The notes under the pieces: model-generated
Told to the model about the DNA's origin: nothing
The model's input: the letters and a program-made list of their open reading frames with translations, nothing else
Database searches by the model: none
In this document: piece after piece, positions 12,073 through 21,056 of the stretch
How the letters are laid out: each line of letters begins with the position of its first letter
How positions within the stretch are numbered: the stretch's first letter is position 1
Position numbers and translations under genes: made by a program
Assembly: GCA_000969725.1 (NCBI GenBank)
Contig: JXSR01S002425.1
Source of the DNA: Ophiothrix spiculata
Lineage: Eukaryota; Echinodermata; Ophiuroidea; Amphilepidida; Ophiotrichidae
Length of the DNA: 32,495 nucleotides
Strand: one strand, 5' to 3'

Positions 12073-12915
12073 AGTGTTAAAAATCTTGGAGTTACACTTG
12101 ATTCATCACTCAGTAATGCTAATCATATAGGGTCTATTTGTACAATCGTTATCTTCCATATTAGGGACGCACCATTAGACTTCAAGGGGGGGGGAGCAGG
12201 AAGTTTGGGTTAGGACAAGTTTTTTTTTTCTCCAGCCTGGCAGTGAAAGTTTTTTTTTTAAGTGTCTGATGAGGCAAAGTTTTTTTATTTTTAGTTGTAG
12301 ATGGGGCATTTTTCATTCCCCAGTGGTCAAGGTTTTTTTTTTTTCTCCTGTGTGTGGGTCAAGTTTTTTTTTTTTACCTTTGGGTGGGTCAGTTTTTTTT
12401 TTTCAAAAAACTTCCTGCTCCCCCCCTTGAAGTCTAATGGTGCGTCCCTTAGAAATCTATGGCGTATCCGTCGCATTTAACACTAAAGGCGCATGTTATA
12501 GTGTTGTCCGGGCGCTTTTCCTTTCCCGCATGAATATGACAATTCATTTTTATATAATTCTTGCGCTAAGGATATCATGCGGTTACAGCGTTTGCAAACC
12601 AAAGCTGTGCGGCCTATCTTTGTTTGTTGAAGGGAAGAGCGTTCGACAGACCTACTGACATCTCTTCACTGGCTTCCGTTAAGGGAGAGAATTGTTTTCA
12701 AACTAATCATCCTTGTGTTTAAATGTATCAACAACATATAGGCGACAACTCTGATCATCCTCCGATACTACGCGGCTGCATATGCCTCGCTCTAAAAGGC
12801 GCGCTGGTGATTCATTCTTCCAAATAGCAGTCAAACGCTGGAATGGTCTCCCGGTAGATATTAGGAGGTCCGAGTCTTTGTCTGCATTCAAAGCATAGAC
12901 ATTGAAGTATATACC
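12073..12915 (+). pseudogene. L2/CR1-like retrotransposon fragment, split by a MITE
   Basis: The first piece (12073-12163) encodes 'SVKNLGVTLDSSLSNANHIG' and 'SICT'. The second (12452-12915) encodes 'RNLWRIRRI', then 'LQRLQTKAVRPIF', 'SLHWLPLRERIVFKLIILVF' and finally 'AVKRWNGLPVDIRRSESLSA' with a natural stop after FKA. These are the conserved C-terminal blocks of L2/CR1-type RT proteins. Removing the 285 bp insert and one TTA restores one frame across the junction (VIFHI-RNLW). The second piece has further stops and frameshifts. It sits antisense in intron 1 of the transporter gene. Confidence 0.85.
12164..12448. mobile_element. PIF/Harbinger-like MITE with TTA target duplication
   Basis: Near-perfect inverted ends of about 45 bp start 'GGGACGCACCATTAGACTTC' and run on through a G-run and 'AGCAGGAAGTTTG'. 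TTA directly flanks both ends (12161-12163 and 12449-12451). A 3 bp TTA duplication and a GGG start fit the PIF/Harbinger superfamily. The interior is a string of roughly 35-45 bp segments, each with a T-run ('AAGTTTTTTTTT'). No transposase. The host sequence is an L2-like coding frame, which independently fixes both boundaries. Confidence 0.85.
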
Positions 12916-13009
12916 TCTAGACCACTAGCTGAGTCGTTCAGAGCGTGGGCTCGGTAAAGGACGGGGTCATGACCCGATGTCCTTTTATCTGCGTGTGCGT
13001 TGCTTAACT

Positions 13010-13480
13010 TCGCGCAACTGCCGCAGTGCGTGTCACACGCGTGGCCCCTGTAGCGGTAAAGTGGCGCGCGCGTGGTGGCGTAACGATTTTAAATTTTTTG
13101 TTATTGCGAGGATACTCGAGTCTAGGCGAGGCTGGTAAGATGACGCCTGTTTTGTCCTGAATATGAAAAAAGGTAAGAATGCTGTTTATCTTATTTGTGT
13201 CATAACTGTCTTGGCTGTTTAGTTGTTCATTTTGATTTATTGATGTGCAAATGTCGTGCTGTAAATTCAGTAAAAAACAGAAAATTCGGTCACAAGCGAG
13301 AGACAAAATGGAGAAGATATCGAGAGGTTTGCAAATTGTTTGAATGCATTTGTGTTTTTTTTAGCAAAACAGTCGCGTACGAAGTTCACCTTTGGCTCAA
13401 AATCGTCCTTTACTGTAAACACGCCAGCAAAGGAACCATCGCCAAACGATTTTCCGTGGGGTTTCAATGGAGTTCTCGGT
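13010..13480 (+). other. CpG-rich patch with candidate exon (unassigned)
   Basis: The stretch 13010-13090 is unusually CpG-dense ('GTGGCGCGCGCGTGGTGGCG'). Donor-like sites follow at 13134 ('GAGGCTG|GTAAGA') and 13171 ('AAAAAAG|GTAAGA'). At 13363 an acceptor-like 'TGTTTTTTTTAG' precedes an open segment 'KFTFGSKSSFTVNTPAKEPS' / 'PNDFPWGFNGVLG' and a donor-like 'CTCG|GTAATT' at 13480. The segment also has many CpGs. This could be the 5' end of an unrecognised gene or a repeat; both strands are open. I recognise no domain. Confidence 0.25.
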
Positions 13481-13559
13481 AATTTATTTTGCTTCGAAGG
13501 TTCAGGCTTGAGGGTGCACTTAAAACACATTTTCCCGGTTTAATTGTGTTGTTTTCTTG

Positions 13560-14340
13560 TTTTTGTAAAGTGCCATAAAATGCTTGTTATTAGTCCCGGG
13601 TGTCCCCCATATCCAGGAGTCCGGTGTGAAATGAATCTTAGTCCCCCTGAAATGGTAGTCCGCCTTCCAAAGACCATAACGGAGTAAGCGTGAAACTAAT
13701 GTTGCGTGAGAGTTGTTTAACCCTAGTTCTACGAAGGGGGGGGGGGGGCCTACCGAAATTTTTTCTGTCGCTAAAAATTCCTCATGCGCTGCGCAAGGTG
13801 AGTTGGTGTACCTCTAAGTTCATCCTTTGCGTCTATTCTAGTGAAAAAAATTCGACCCTACCACCTTCAGGGGAGGGGGGGGGGGGAAAGGGTCCGTTCA
13901 AAGTTCGGGGGTCAGGGGGGTTGGTGTAACTCCATGATTTTAAAAATGTACTTTTTAGTCATTGTTATAGCAGATATCAATTTCAAACTTGGTATTTAGG
14001 TAAAACTAGTCATTTCCTACAATATTTAGCAAAAAACGCATGAAAATCGGATATTCCTGCGATTTTTAGAAAATTTTGATTTTTGCCTATATTTTCCGTA
14101 CAAATGCCAATCTTCAACACTTTGGTAATTATGACGTCATAGTGACGTCATACATTTATGGATGACCTTGAATTTGGTATCAATGGAAAGAAGGGACTGA
14201 TACCTATCCACTGGTACCATATACGGGGGTCTGGGAGACTCGCTATACAAAATTGAGGGGGGTGTTGTTGCAACCCCCCCTCCGTATAATATGTTTGTGA
14301 AAATCGCTCCGTATAACTAGGCTTAATAGCCTATACTTCA
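13560..14340. other. G-run and C-run repeat region
   Basis: Several poly-G or poly-C runs occur at 13733-13748, 13873-13886 and 14252-14281. The last one, 'GAGGGGGGTGTTGTTGCAAC' followed by C7, forms a short stem. The region also contains 'ATTCCTCATGCGCTGCGCAA' and looks like decayed dispersed repeat. The frame at 13690-13929 is translated G-run repeat, not a gene. Confidence 0.4.
14131..14150. promoter_or_regulatory. Two adjacent TGACGTCA palindromes (CRE-like)
   Basis: ATGACGTCAT at 14131-14140 is followed at once by TGACGTCA at 14143-14150, centres 11 bp apart, about one helical turn. TGACGTCA is the CREB/ATF consensus. Function is unproven and the context looks repetitive, so these could be part of a dispersed element. 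Confidence 0.35.
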
Positions 14341-14582
14341 CTGCACAAAACGGACAATAAGAACGAGGGACTTACATTCCTGCTACACCGGGTCTAATTG
14401 AACTACACGGAATAAGTTGCAATCAATGATTTATTGATTGCACATGTACAGGTACGTTCTACACAATTGGATAGTAGCTAGGACACTCAGTCACACGGGA
14501 CGCTGTATTTCTTTACACCGGTATGATTAATATTATTGTTATTAAACTCACTCGATTGGTCTGGGTCATCGCAGATCCGACA

Positions 14583-14610
14583 CGTATCCTTACTTATAGG
14601 TAAGGATACG
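14583..14610. repeat. Perfect 11 bp hairpin
   Basis: CGTATCCTTAC and its exact complement GTAAGGATACG are separated by a 6 base loop (TTATAG). No U-run follows and no gene ends here; the role is unknown. Confidence 0.6.
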
Positions 14611-15223
14611 CTCAAGTCCATTGACCTTCTCTGTACATGAATTTCACAAGTCAATATCTTCTTTCAGAGAGCATATAAATTTACCAAAAGTATGAGAGTA
14701 TATTTTCATTAGTATTTAACAACATATAACAGGTCTATACCAGCTTCAGTTGAGTTTAAATGCATTTTTTTGATAAAAGTTTGTCAAAATCCAAGATGGC
14801 GGCCACCATGTGCTCTAACAAAAAAGCTGCCCAAATGTGGTTTATAATTTACTCTAGCATTTTAAAATACTCACAATAATATTCCAAAGTCATTGTGGAT
14901 CATTTCAGTTAATGTTTGGGTCCTGCATGTAAACTTAGTTTACTAAAAATTGATGAAACAACTTTTTCAACTCATGACTGTACGATGTCAATGGACTTTC
15001 TTGTGACTCTATTGAAGAGTCACATGGTTGTGACTAGGGTAATCGTATGTATTTACAACTAACATGTGATATGGTTACGAAGGGATGCGGTGGTGGGGGT
15101 TGGTACTTATTTTCAATTTTCCCTGCATTTTTTTCATAGTTTGTAATCATTCAGGGAGTATTTACTTCTGCAAATAACCACTTCTACAAAAACTTTCCAC
15201 GAGGGAATTTGAATTACACTAAC
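14611..15223. other. Intronic sequence without recognised gene
   Basis: AT-rich. It contains one 'CAAGATGGCGGCCACCATG' box at about 14790-14810, related to the boxes in 1-906. Nothing else is recognised. Confidence 0.3.
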
Positions 15224-15398
15224 CTAGTATTACGGTAGCAACTTCGTACATAGCCATCCAAGATCCCAAGACGACATTCGAGGTGTCCATGTCCATCTGT
15301 ATATCCAGATAGAAGACTCCCAAGCTTTTAAATGTTCCCAGTTCAACACAATTTATAATATATCCTGCTAGAAGCACTGCAAATTGAGTAGTATCCAT
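15224..15398 (-). CDS. SLC16-like MFS transporter, exon 1 coding part (start to TM2)
   Basis: The ATG at 15398-15396 has A at -3 and G at +4, and an in-frame TAG lies 15 bases upstream within the same exon, so this is the likely start. It encodes 'MDTTQFAVLLAGYIINCVEL', then 'GTFKSLGVFYLDIQ' and 'GSWMAMYEVATVIL'. This matches TM1 and TM2 of SLC16 carriers, where 'GTF(K/R)SFGVFF' is typical. The usual TM1 signature (D/E)GG(F/W)(G/A)W is replaced by 'DTTQFAV', so only the acidic residue may be kept, and the cytoplasmic N-terminus is almost absent. The exon ends at 'CTAG|GTTAGT' in phase 1. A start in a further upstream exon is not excluded, but the in-frame stop argues against it. Confidence 0.82.
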
Positions 15399-15425
15399 CC
15401 TGTAACCAGAACGCTAATCAACAAT
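15399..15425 (-). promoter_or_regulatory. 5' untranslated part of exon 1
   Basis: A pyrimidine-rich 'TTTGTTGTTTCTTTATAG' acceptor lies directly upstream on the minus strand, which suggests that this short leader begins after a spliced intron. Any noncoding first exon and the promoter would then lie at higher coordinates and were not identified. Confidence 0.5.
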
Positions 15426-15513
15426 CTATAAAGAAACAACAAATGTATCTGCATTACGATATCACCGCTTCCAATATTTACAGACATGTAATACATCATG
15501 AACTTAGTCATGT

Positions 15514-16312
15514 GGGCATTTTCACGGTCACGGAAGGACAATCACAGAATTTTTCTGTATTTCAAAAAAATACATTGCCAAAATTGAATTGGATAAAATA
15601 AAACTAATTCCATATTTAGTTGAGAATACCTAAGAGCATTCATATTCAACATGAATTTTTTCATAAAAATTCCTCTGTCGCAAAATATGCATATTAATGA
15701 GGTCGGTCACGGAAGGACATCAAAACGGACATGGTTTTTCACCTTGAGTACATTTTGTGAAAATTTTTATGAAAGTTATGAAGAAATTTTATTTCAAAGT
15801 TACTGAATGCATTGCTTGGTGTTTTTGCAATAGTTTGCCATGTTCCACATCAAAATATTCCCTACAGTTATGTTTTAACAATGCGAAATGCGAAGGGATC
15901 ATGGTCACGGAAGGACGGTAACGGAAGGACAATTTGTCCGCTGATTTTTGGGTGCACTGAACTGTAAAGCCTAGTCAGGATTAACAAAAAATTACAACCT
16001 CATGTGTAAATTTGATCCTTATTTAAGCCATTTAGAACAATAACACCCAAGTAAACAACCAAGAATGGGTTGAAAAAAATAAATGAAAATTACTACTTTT
16101 CATTATAAAAATCAAGAAATTTGACCAAAAAATAGGTTTTTTAAAGAAATTTCATAAACATCTTTGTTCGGTCTTTTCAAAATTAAGTTCATTTTAAAGA
16201 GCTTCAAAATAGCTTTCTTTGATACCAAATATATGGTGGTAGCATTTTTCATTGAATAGTTACATCCTTTTTTTAATATTTTTCTCATGTCCACTTTTTC
16301 GTGAAAATGCCC
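15514..16312. mobile_element. Inverted-repeat element with repeated GGTCACGGAAGGACA boxes
   Basis: Ends 'GGGCATTTTCACG' (15514) and its complement 'CGTGAAAATGCCC' (to 16312) are flanked by ATGT on both sides, a possible 4 bp target duplication. In the left half the box GGTCACGGAAGGAC occurs at 15526, 15705 and 15903, with a variant GGTAACGGAAGGAC directly abutting the last. No transposase was recognised; the frame at 16112-16294 on the minus strand is featureless. The superfamily is undetermined. Confidence 0.65.
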
Positions 16313-16539
16313 ATGTATTGATTATTTAATGATACGTCTTTTGAAGCAGTCTAGTTCATGAATATCTTACAACAAGAAAACACCACATTGGTATTTTTGC
16401 ATGATGGGAGACTAAATTCCGATGCTGTTTAAGCTGACCAGTGGGTTTGTTTCGGCGTCAAAATGACCATAAAGTAAATGGATACCTAATAAAACTTATT
16501 TTAATTAATTTTATTGATTAACAACATAATTTGTGGAGG

Positions 16540-16800
16540 TAAATTATACCCTTACGGTGAGGTTACAATGCGGCCACCGACCGGACATCGACCGGTGTCC
16601 GGACAGTGTCCGTATGGAGACCGCTATTTAAGGGGCCGTAAGCTGAAGAGACACCCAAAGCATGCTGTAAGAGTTCAACTCGTATTTAACAATTTTTATT
16701 CTTTCAAAAGAATTCGCCAATGTCATACCGTTGCGACTTCCTTCCGATTTCCAGACACCGGTCGGCGACCAGTGATCATGTGGCCCCAGCGATATAAGTT
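16540..16800. repeat. ACCGGTGTCCGGAC foldback repeat, copy 1
   Basis: The left side carries 'CCACCGACCGG' and 'GACCGGTGTCCGGACAGTGT'; the right side carries the inverse 'CCAGACACCGGTCGGCGACC'. A related copy lies at 23060-23270 with 'ACCGGTGTCCGGACGGTGTT' and the shared 'AAGCATGC'. The plus-strand open frame across it (16514-16834) follows the repeat and has no domain. Confidence 0.55.
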
Positions 16801-17149
16801 CGTTCATACGTTTTGGGTAAATATGTTAATATAAATTACTGAACTTGGATTCCCCGTTTACAAACAGTTTTACTGTGATTTGATTTTAGTAAATGATTAC
16901 TGATGCGAAAGTGAATTACAAAAAAAAAATAATAATATTACGCGTGTGCGTAAAGCTTTTGTCCTTGTTTATACAATTGTAATCTACCCAGGTCAAGTTC
17001 ACCCCATAGTTGTTTAAATGGTTATTAAACTGTGGAATTTGTTCATTTTGGATTTAATTTTTTGGACAACAATGGCAATCTGAGTTCAAGTGACGTAAGT
17101 TCTACCTGCCCCGGTGCTTCCAAATTTAGTCAGGGCCATCGCTGTTTTA

Positions 17150-17256
17150 TGTGCTCATTTATTATTTTTTCGACAGATATTCACTGTTACAATAAATGCA
17201 GGCCCTTGAAAGTGTTTAAATTAGTTAGGGAATTAGGTGTTGAACTGTAATATTTG
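17150..17256 (+). repeat. Fragment of the large dispersed repeat (5' end), copy D
   Basis: It shares 'CTGTTACAATAAATGCAGGC' and the next 55 bp with the 5' end of copy B at 26290-26365, then the similarity stops. It is a short truncated piece. Confidence 0.7.
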
Positions 17257-17286
17257 TTTCCATAATTCAGTCGGGGCGACGCGCTC

Positions 17287-17353
17287 GAGCGTACTGCTGC
17301 ATTTGGTAGTACGCTCTATCTAGCGACCAAAAAACACGATGGATAGAGCGTAC
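17287..17353. repeat. Competing hairpins around GAGCGTAC
   Basis: GAGCGTACT at 17287-17295 pairs with AGTACGCTC at 17308-17316, and GTACGCTCTATC at 17309-17320 also pairs with GATAGAGCGTAC at 17342-17353. The middle arm can therefore fold with either neighbour. The arms are exact over 9 and 12 bp. CpG-rich context. No adjacent gene recognised. Confidence 0.6.
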
Positions 17354-18477
17354 AGATACCTGCTTGTTCAACCCACGCTTTATCGAGCAACCTCTGGGGA
17401 TAACACTAAATAGGGCCTACGACGCACTACTTGAAGAGCTACTCAACACTGCGCTAACGCTGAATTAAGTAAACATACACATTGCTGGATATCGTGTGCT
17501 GCTCATATAAGCGGTATTTTTTATTAATGTTTCTTGTCGACATAGCATTTTGAACAAGAAAGTCGCAAGGTGTTTGTATGTTGCACGCACGATGTAAGTA
17601 CTTCCAACGTGCGTTGGCAACGTAAAGTGCACGCAGTCATTATTATAAGGAAAACGTACTTATACATACGATCCAGTGATGGTATCTGTACGTGCTAGAT
17701 GCGTTGTCGGCAAGGCAAATGACTTTAGAAAAAATGAAGGGGAAAAAAGGACTTACGTTGTCGGTATACCGAGCACGTGCGGACCATATTGATATATATC
17801 GTCAGCCCGAACATTGAAGCATGCAGAGAAAATTCCTCATGATTTAAACATGTTAAAAGTGATACGTTGTGTATGCGTGCTCTAAAATTCGATATAGGTA
17901 CCTGCAACGTACAGGACGCACAAACAGATTGATTCCCTGATGTTTCCCAACCGTAAAAAGGCACTTGTAGATGACGGTTTGCCAATTTTTTCAGTATTAA
18001 ATGATTATGTGTATATCAGTTTAAAGTAAAACAGAATAACGCACTGTACTTTGTTCAGAAGCTTGAATAATTTTATTGGTTATGGAAAAAAATACTTTCA
18101 TGGTGACTGCCGGAAATCAGGATTGACAGAAGCGAAGGGTTTCTTCCGTAGTTTTATGATGAAAAAGATTTAATGGAAGCTTTCATTTGGCCTTTAAAAA
18201 CTTCCAGGAGTGTTTTATATAAGAGTCTAAATTATAATGCTAGCTAGTGCAATAAAACTAAAATGTTTTAGTTTTTATATGTAAATAAAAGCCACACTAT
18301 TTAAGATAAAATAAATATCTAGTTTATTTTGTCTGAGATTAATATTTTTGTTGATATGTCTTATCATACTTATCGCCATTCAGCAACCCCCTCTACAACA
18401 AACGTGCTTGCTATCCCATCTTTAAAGTAATACAGAGCATACTTTTGGTCCCAGATACTGGTATACATACATATATA
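17354..18477. other. Sequence without recognised gene
   Basis: Contains several short CGTACGT-like words at 17560-17700. The minus-strand frame 17725-17985 and others here have no recognisable domain or splice context. An AT hairpin (GATAAAATAAA / TTTATTTTGTC) lies near 18307-18340. Confidence 0.3.
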
Positions 18478-20440
18478 CAGACTTGACATTAAATATGGAA
18501 TATATTTTTTCTGTTGTTTTCCATCTTGAATAATCCGCCATATCTCGGTATATGAAAACTCCAGAAATGTGTATTTCTTCATATTTGTACATATACATGT
18601 AAACTTTGACCTAAGATCCTGTTTGTTTATACCTATGTGACACAGAGAAAATGGGGAACTTGGTAGCACCAAAACCTCTAAAATTTGGGTCCAAACTCGT
18701 GCACCATAATACGGAATTACGGAAATTAAATTTGCCGTAGTTTCTTTAATACTTCACCTGGACGCCTGAAATTTTACAAGGTTATTTAACATACTGTTGG
18801 TTACAAATTATGAACAAACACTGTTTGCTATGTCATCCATAAGAAGCGTGGGGCGCATAGACTCTCCATGCGGACATTCAAATAGTGATTGGAGAGTTCG
18901 GACAGGTGTTTCAACCCAAGTATCAAGCACAGCCCTAAGTTACTCATGTACATATATGGTAGATTGATGTAACTTGGTGTTCATCGATGTTTTACTTCTG
19001 CCGAGAAGTCCTCAAAAGAGTTTATATCTGAAGATCTTAAGAAACAGGGAAAGTGTCCAACACAATGATCTTTCATAAAACAAGCCCGTATTAAGAACAT
19101 TAGTAAACTCTCACTTTATTCAAAGTTGCGATCATGCTTGGAAACCCCTGGAGAAATTATCTTGACCAAACACCTTTCCCAGCGACGCTTTGATTGAGCT
19201 ACATATCAATTTCCATTTTAAGTCCCATCAATGAGATAACGTTGTCTTCATAGCTTAGACTAAATTTAAAATATGCTGCCAATATGGACGTATCAGGGCC
19301 GTATAGATGTACAGAGAAGGGTTATACTGAAGCGTTCATGCTATTAACAATGTATCCAGAAGAAGGTAACATGTCTTCTGGATGCTTAACATGCAGGTGG
19401 AAAATCGGTGCTGATCACCTTGGAAGGCGGCTTCCATCAGCCACAGTAAAAATTTATTCTAGAAGCATTAATAATGTCATTTGCTAGAGGCTTCTTCGGA
19501 AACAATTTTGTGCTCCACTAAGACAACTTTCGTCTCCGTCGTGCTCGCACAATACGGACTTTCCTGGAAGATCAGGGTGTTGAGTTCTTTCCTTGTCCGG
19601 CAAGATCTTCAGATATTAATCCTTATGAGAACATTTGGGTTAAGAAAACCCTTTGGATTAACAGCATGTTATATTGATCCTCCGAGGAGTGAAGGAGTGC
19701 TGTTTGGCTGTGTTTGGTGCTTTGGCTGAGATACCTGCAGAAACTCTCCAATACCAAATGGAAAACATGTCATGGAGAGTCATGGCGCTGTACGCTTCTC
19801 AGTGAGAACTGAGGAATTATCTATTGATCAGAAAGTATCACTTAAGGTCAATACATACTTCTTATGGGCTACCAAACATTTGGTGCATCAAGTCTTTGTC
19901 ATCTTATAATCTGATATATAGTTACAATGTATTTCCTATTAGTAACGGAGGCTTGGTGATCACGGTGATGAAAAATCAATACTCCACCAAATTTTCTTTG
20001 CTTGGTGATTTTCAACACCAATCATCCGTTATTGATTAGAACATGCATTGGAATTGATGTAATAACAAAGACTTGTTGCACCAAATGTTTGATAGCTCAA
20101 AATAGTATGTTTTCGCCTTAACATTGTGTTATTCATCTCTGTAGAGTTTCACATCTCTAGGTAACGTATGAAAGAAAATATGGCAAATTCATTTTCCTTT
20201 GTTTAATATTGCAGTGCACGGCATTGGACCTAATTTTCCGAGATATTTGTACCTTCAAGTTTCCCATTGTCTCTGTGTCACTTCAGTGAGCTTGAAAGTA
20301 CCCTTGGTTTGAAGTTTATGAGTGAAGTTACACACATGAGAAAGCAAAAGTCTCCAAAATTGGTAAATACAGAGATATGGCGGGTTATTCAAGATGGAAA
20401 CCAACAGAAAAAATATATTCCATATTTAATGTCAAGTATG
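18478..20440 (+). mobile_element. Tc1/mariner-like transposon, IR/DR type, inactivated
   Basis: TA flanks both ends (18476-18477, 20441-20442). Ends start 'CAGACTTGACATTAAATATG' and the inverted similarity extends well beyond 200 bp. A second conserved box GTGACACAGAG lies exactly 159 bp inside each end (18637 and, inverted, 20281). The interior encodes a broken Tc1-type transposase on the plus strand: in the frame near 19560-19650 'FLEDQGVEFFPCPARSSDIN' followed by PYENIW, which contains the third catalytic acidic residue (E). The second aspartate region before it is degraded and the N-terminal DNA-binding part is not readable. It carries a nested TTAA-target MITE; without it the length is about 1.69 kb, normal for Tc1 elements. 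Confidence 0.88.
19846..20117. mobile_element. TTAA-target MITE nested in the Tc1-like element
   Basis: TTAA lies on both sides (19842-19845, 20118-20121). The ends are inverted over about 60 bp, sharing 'CAAACATTTGGTGCA.CAAG' and TCTTTGT. The second Tc1-like copy has uninterrupted sequence at the equivalent site ('GATACTTTCTGATCAATGG' next to 'ACACAATATAAGT', near 27760-27790), which confirms an insertion. TTAA duplication suits piggyBac or Kolobok; the GG start favours Kolobok, but this is not certain. Confidence 0.8.
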
Positions 20441-20779
20441 TATATATTTTAGGACATTCCAGTATTGAACAATTCAGGAAGTGTTTTTGTTCCAGTGTTA
20501 AAAACACTACCAGTATTAATACACATTTTATTTAAATATAGGTCAATGCTTATGCTATTTCAGTATTTAGTAAATGCTATAAATCGTTTCATTGAAGTAA
20601 CAGTCACCAATTTTGTTGCATTTATCAAAATGCTTTCTTGATTCTGGAAAAATCCTTATTCTCCAATTTTGCATGTACGGTCCACCATGGCACAATCAGG
20701 AAACACAAGGAAAGTATAGTTGAAAGGCAACAATTATACTAACCAACAAAGAAGTCTAAGTATAATTATGTGTCTTTTT

Positions 20780-21056
20780 CAAGTTGGGGTAGGGTCCTAC
20801 CAGGTAAAGTGCACAAACAACTGGCGACTTTTATATGCGAGAGGTGGTTACCACACCCCTACCCACGGACTTAGACGGTTTACCCTACACCCGGCTGAAG
20901 AGGTACCCGCGACTTTTTCATCAAAATGACCGCAAAAGATTTTTAAAACAATTACTTAGATGCCCTGGGTCCTTTTTTTTTTTTTTTTGGGTTTTGGGTC
21001 AATCTGCGGGGACCCCCCCCCCCCCCTCTCCCTTAAGGTGGACGAGGGTTAAATAT
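20780..21056 (+). repeat. Fragment of the large dispersed repeat (5' part), copy C
   Basis: It resembles copy B at 26430-26670: 'GAG.GTGGTTACCA', then 'AAAATGACCGC', 'GATGCC..GGTC', a T-run/'GGTTTTG' stretch, and 'GGACGAGGGTT'. More diverged than A versus B, with expanded T and C runs (20973-20988 and 21013-21026). The short open frames here are not genes. Confidence 0.6.

Larger units (their letters stand above)
7809..15223 (-). other. Intron 1 of the SLC16-like gene (7.4 kb)
   Basis: It is bounded by the donor 'CTAG|GTTAGT' and the acceptor 'AATCACAG', with matching phase 1 on both sides. It carries a foldback minisatellite, an RTE-like pseudogene, a MITE, an L2-like fragment split by a Harbinger-like MITE, a CpG-rich patch and several G-run repeats. 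The retroelement remains lie on the strand opposite to the gene, which is the common orientation for elements tolerated in introns. Confidence 0.75.

Noticed and set aside
13690..13929. Glycine-rich open frame on the plus strand
   Set aside because: It is produced by poly-G runs in repetitive sequence, with no domain or splice context.
15526..15930. Regularly spaced GGTCACGGAAGGACA boxes considered as a CRISPR-like array
   Set aside because: The repeats are short, only three or four, spaced by nearly 180-200 bp, and the genome is an animal one; they belong to an inverted-repeat element.
16514..16834. 106-residue plus-strand frame
   Set aside because: It follows the ACCGGTGTCC foldback repeat, and the second copy of that repeat does not keep the frame.
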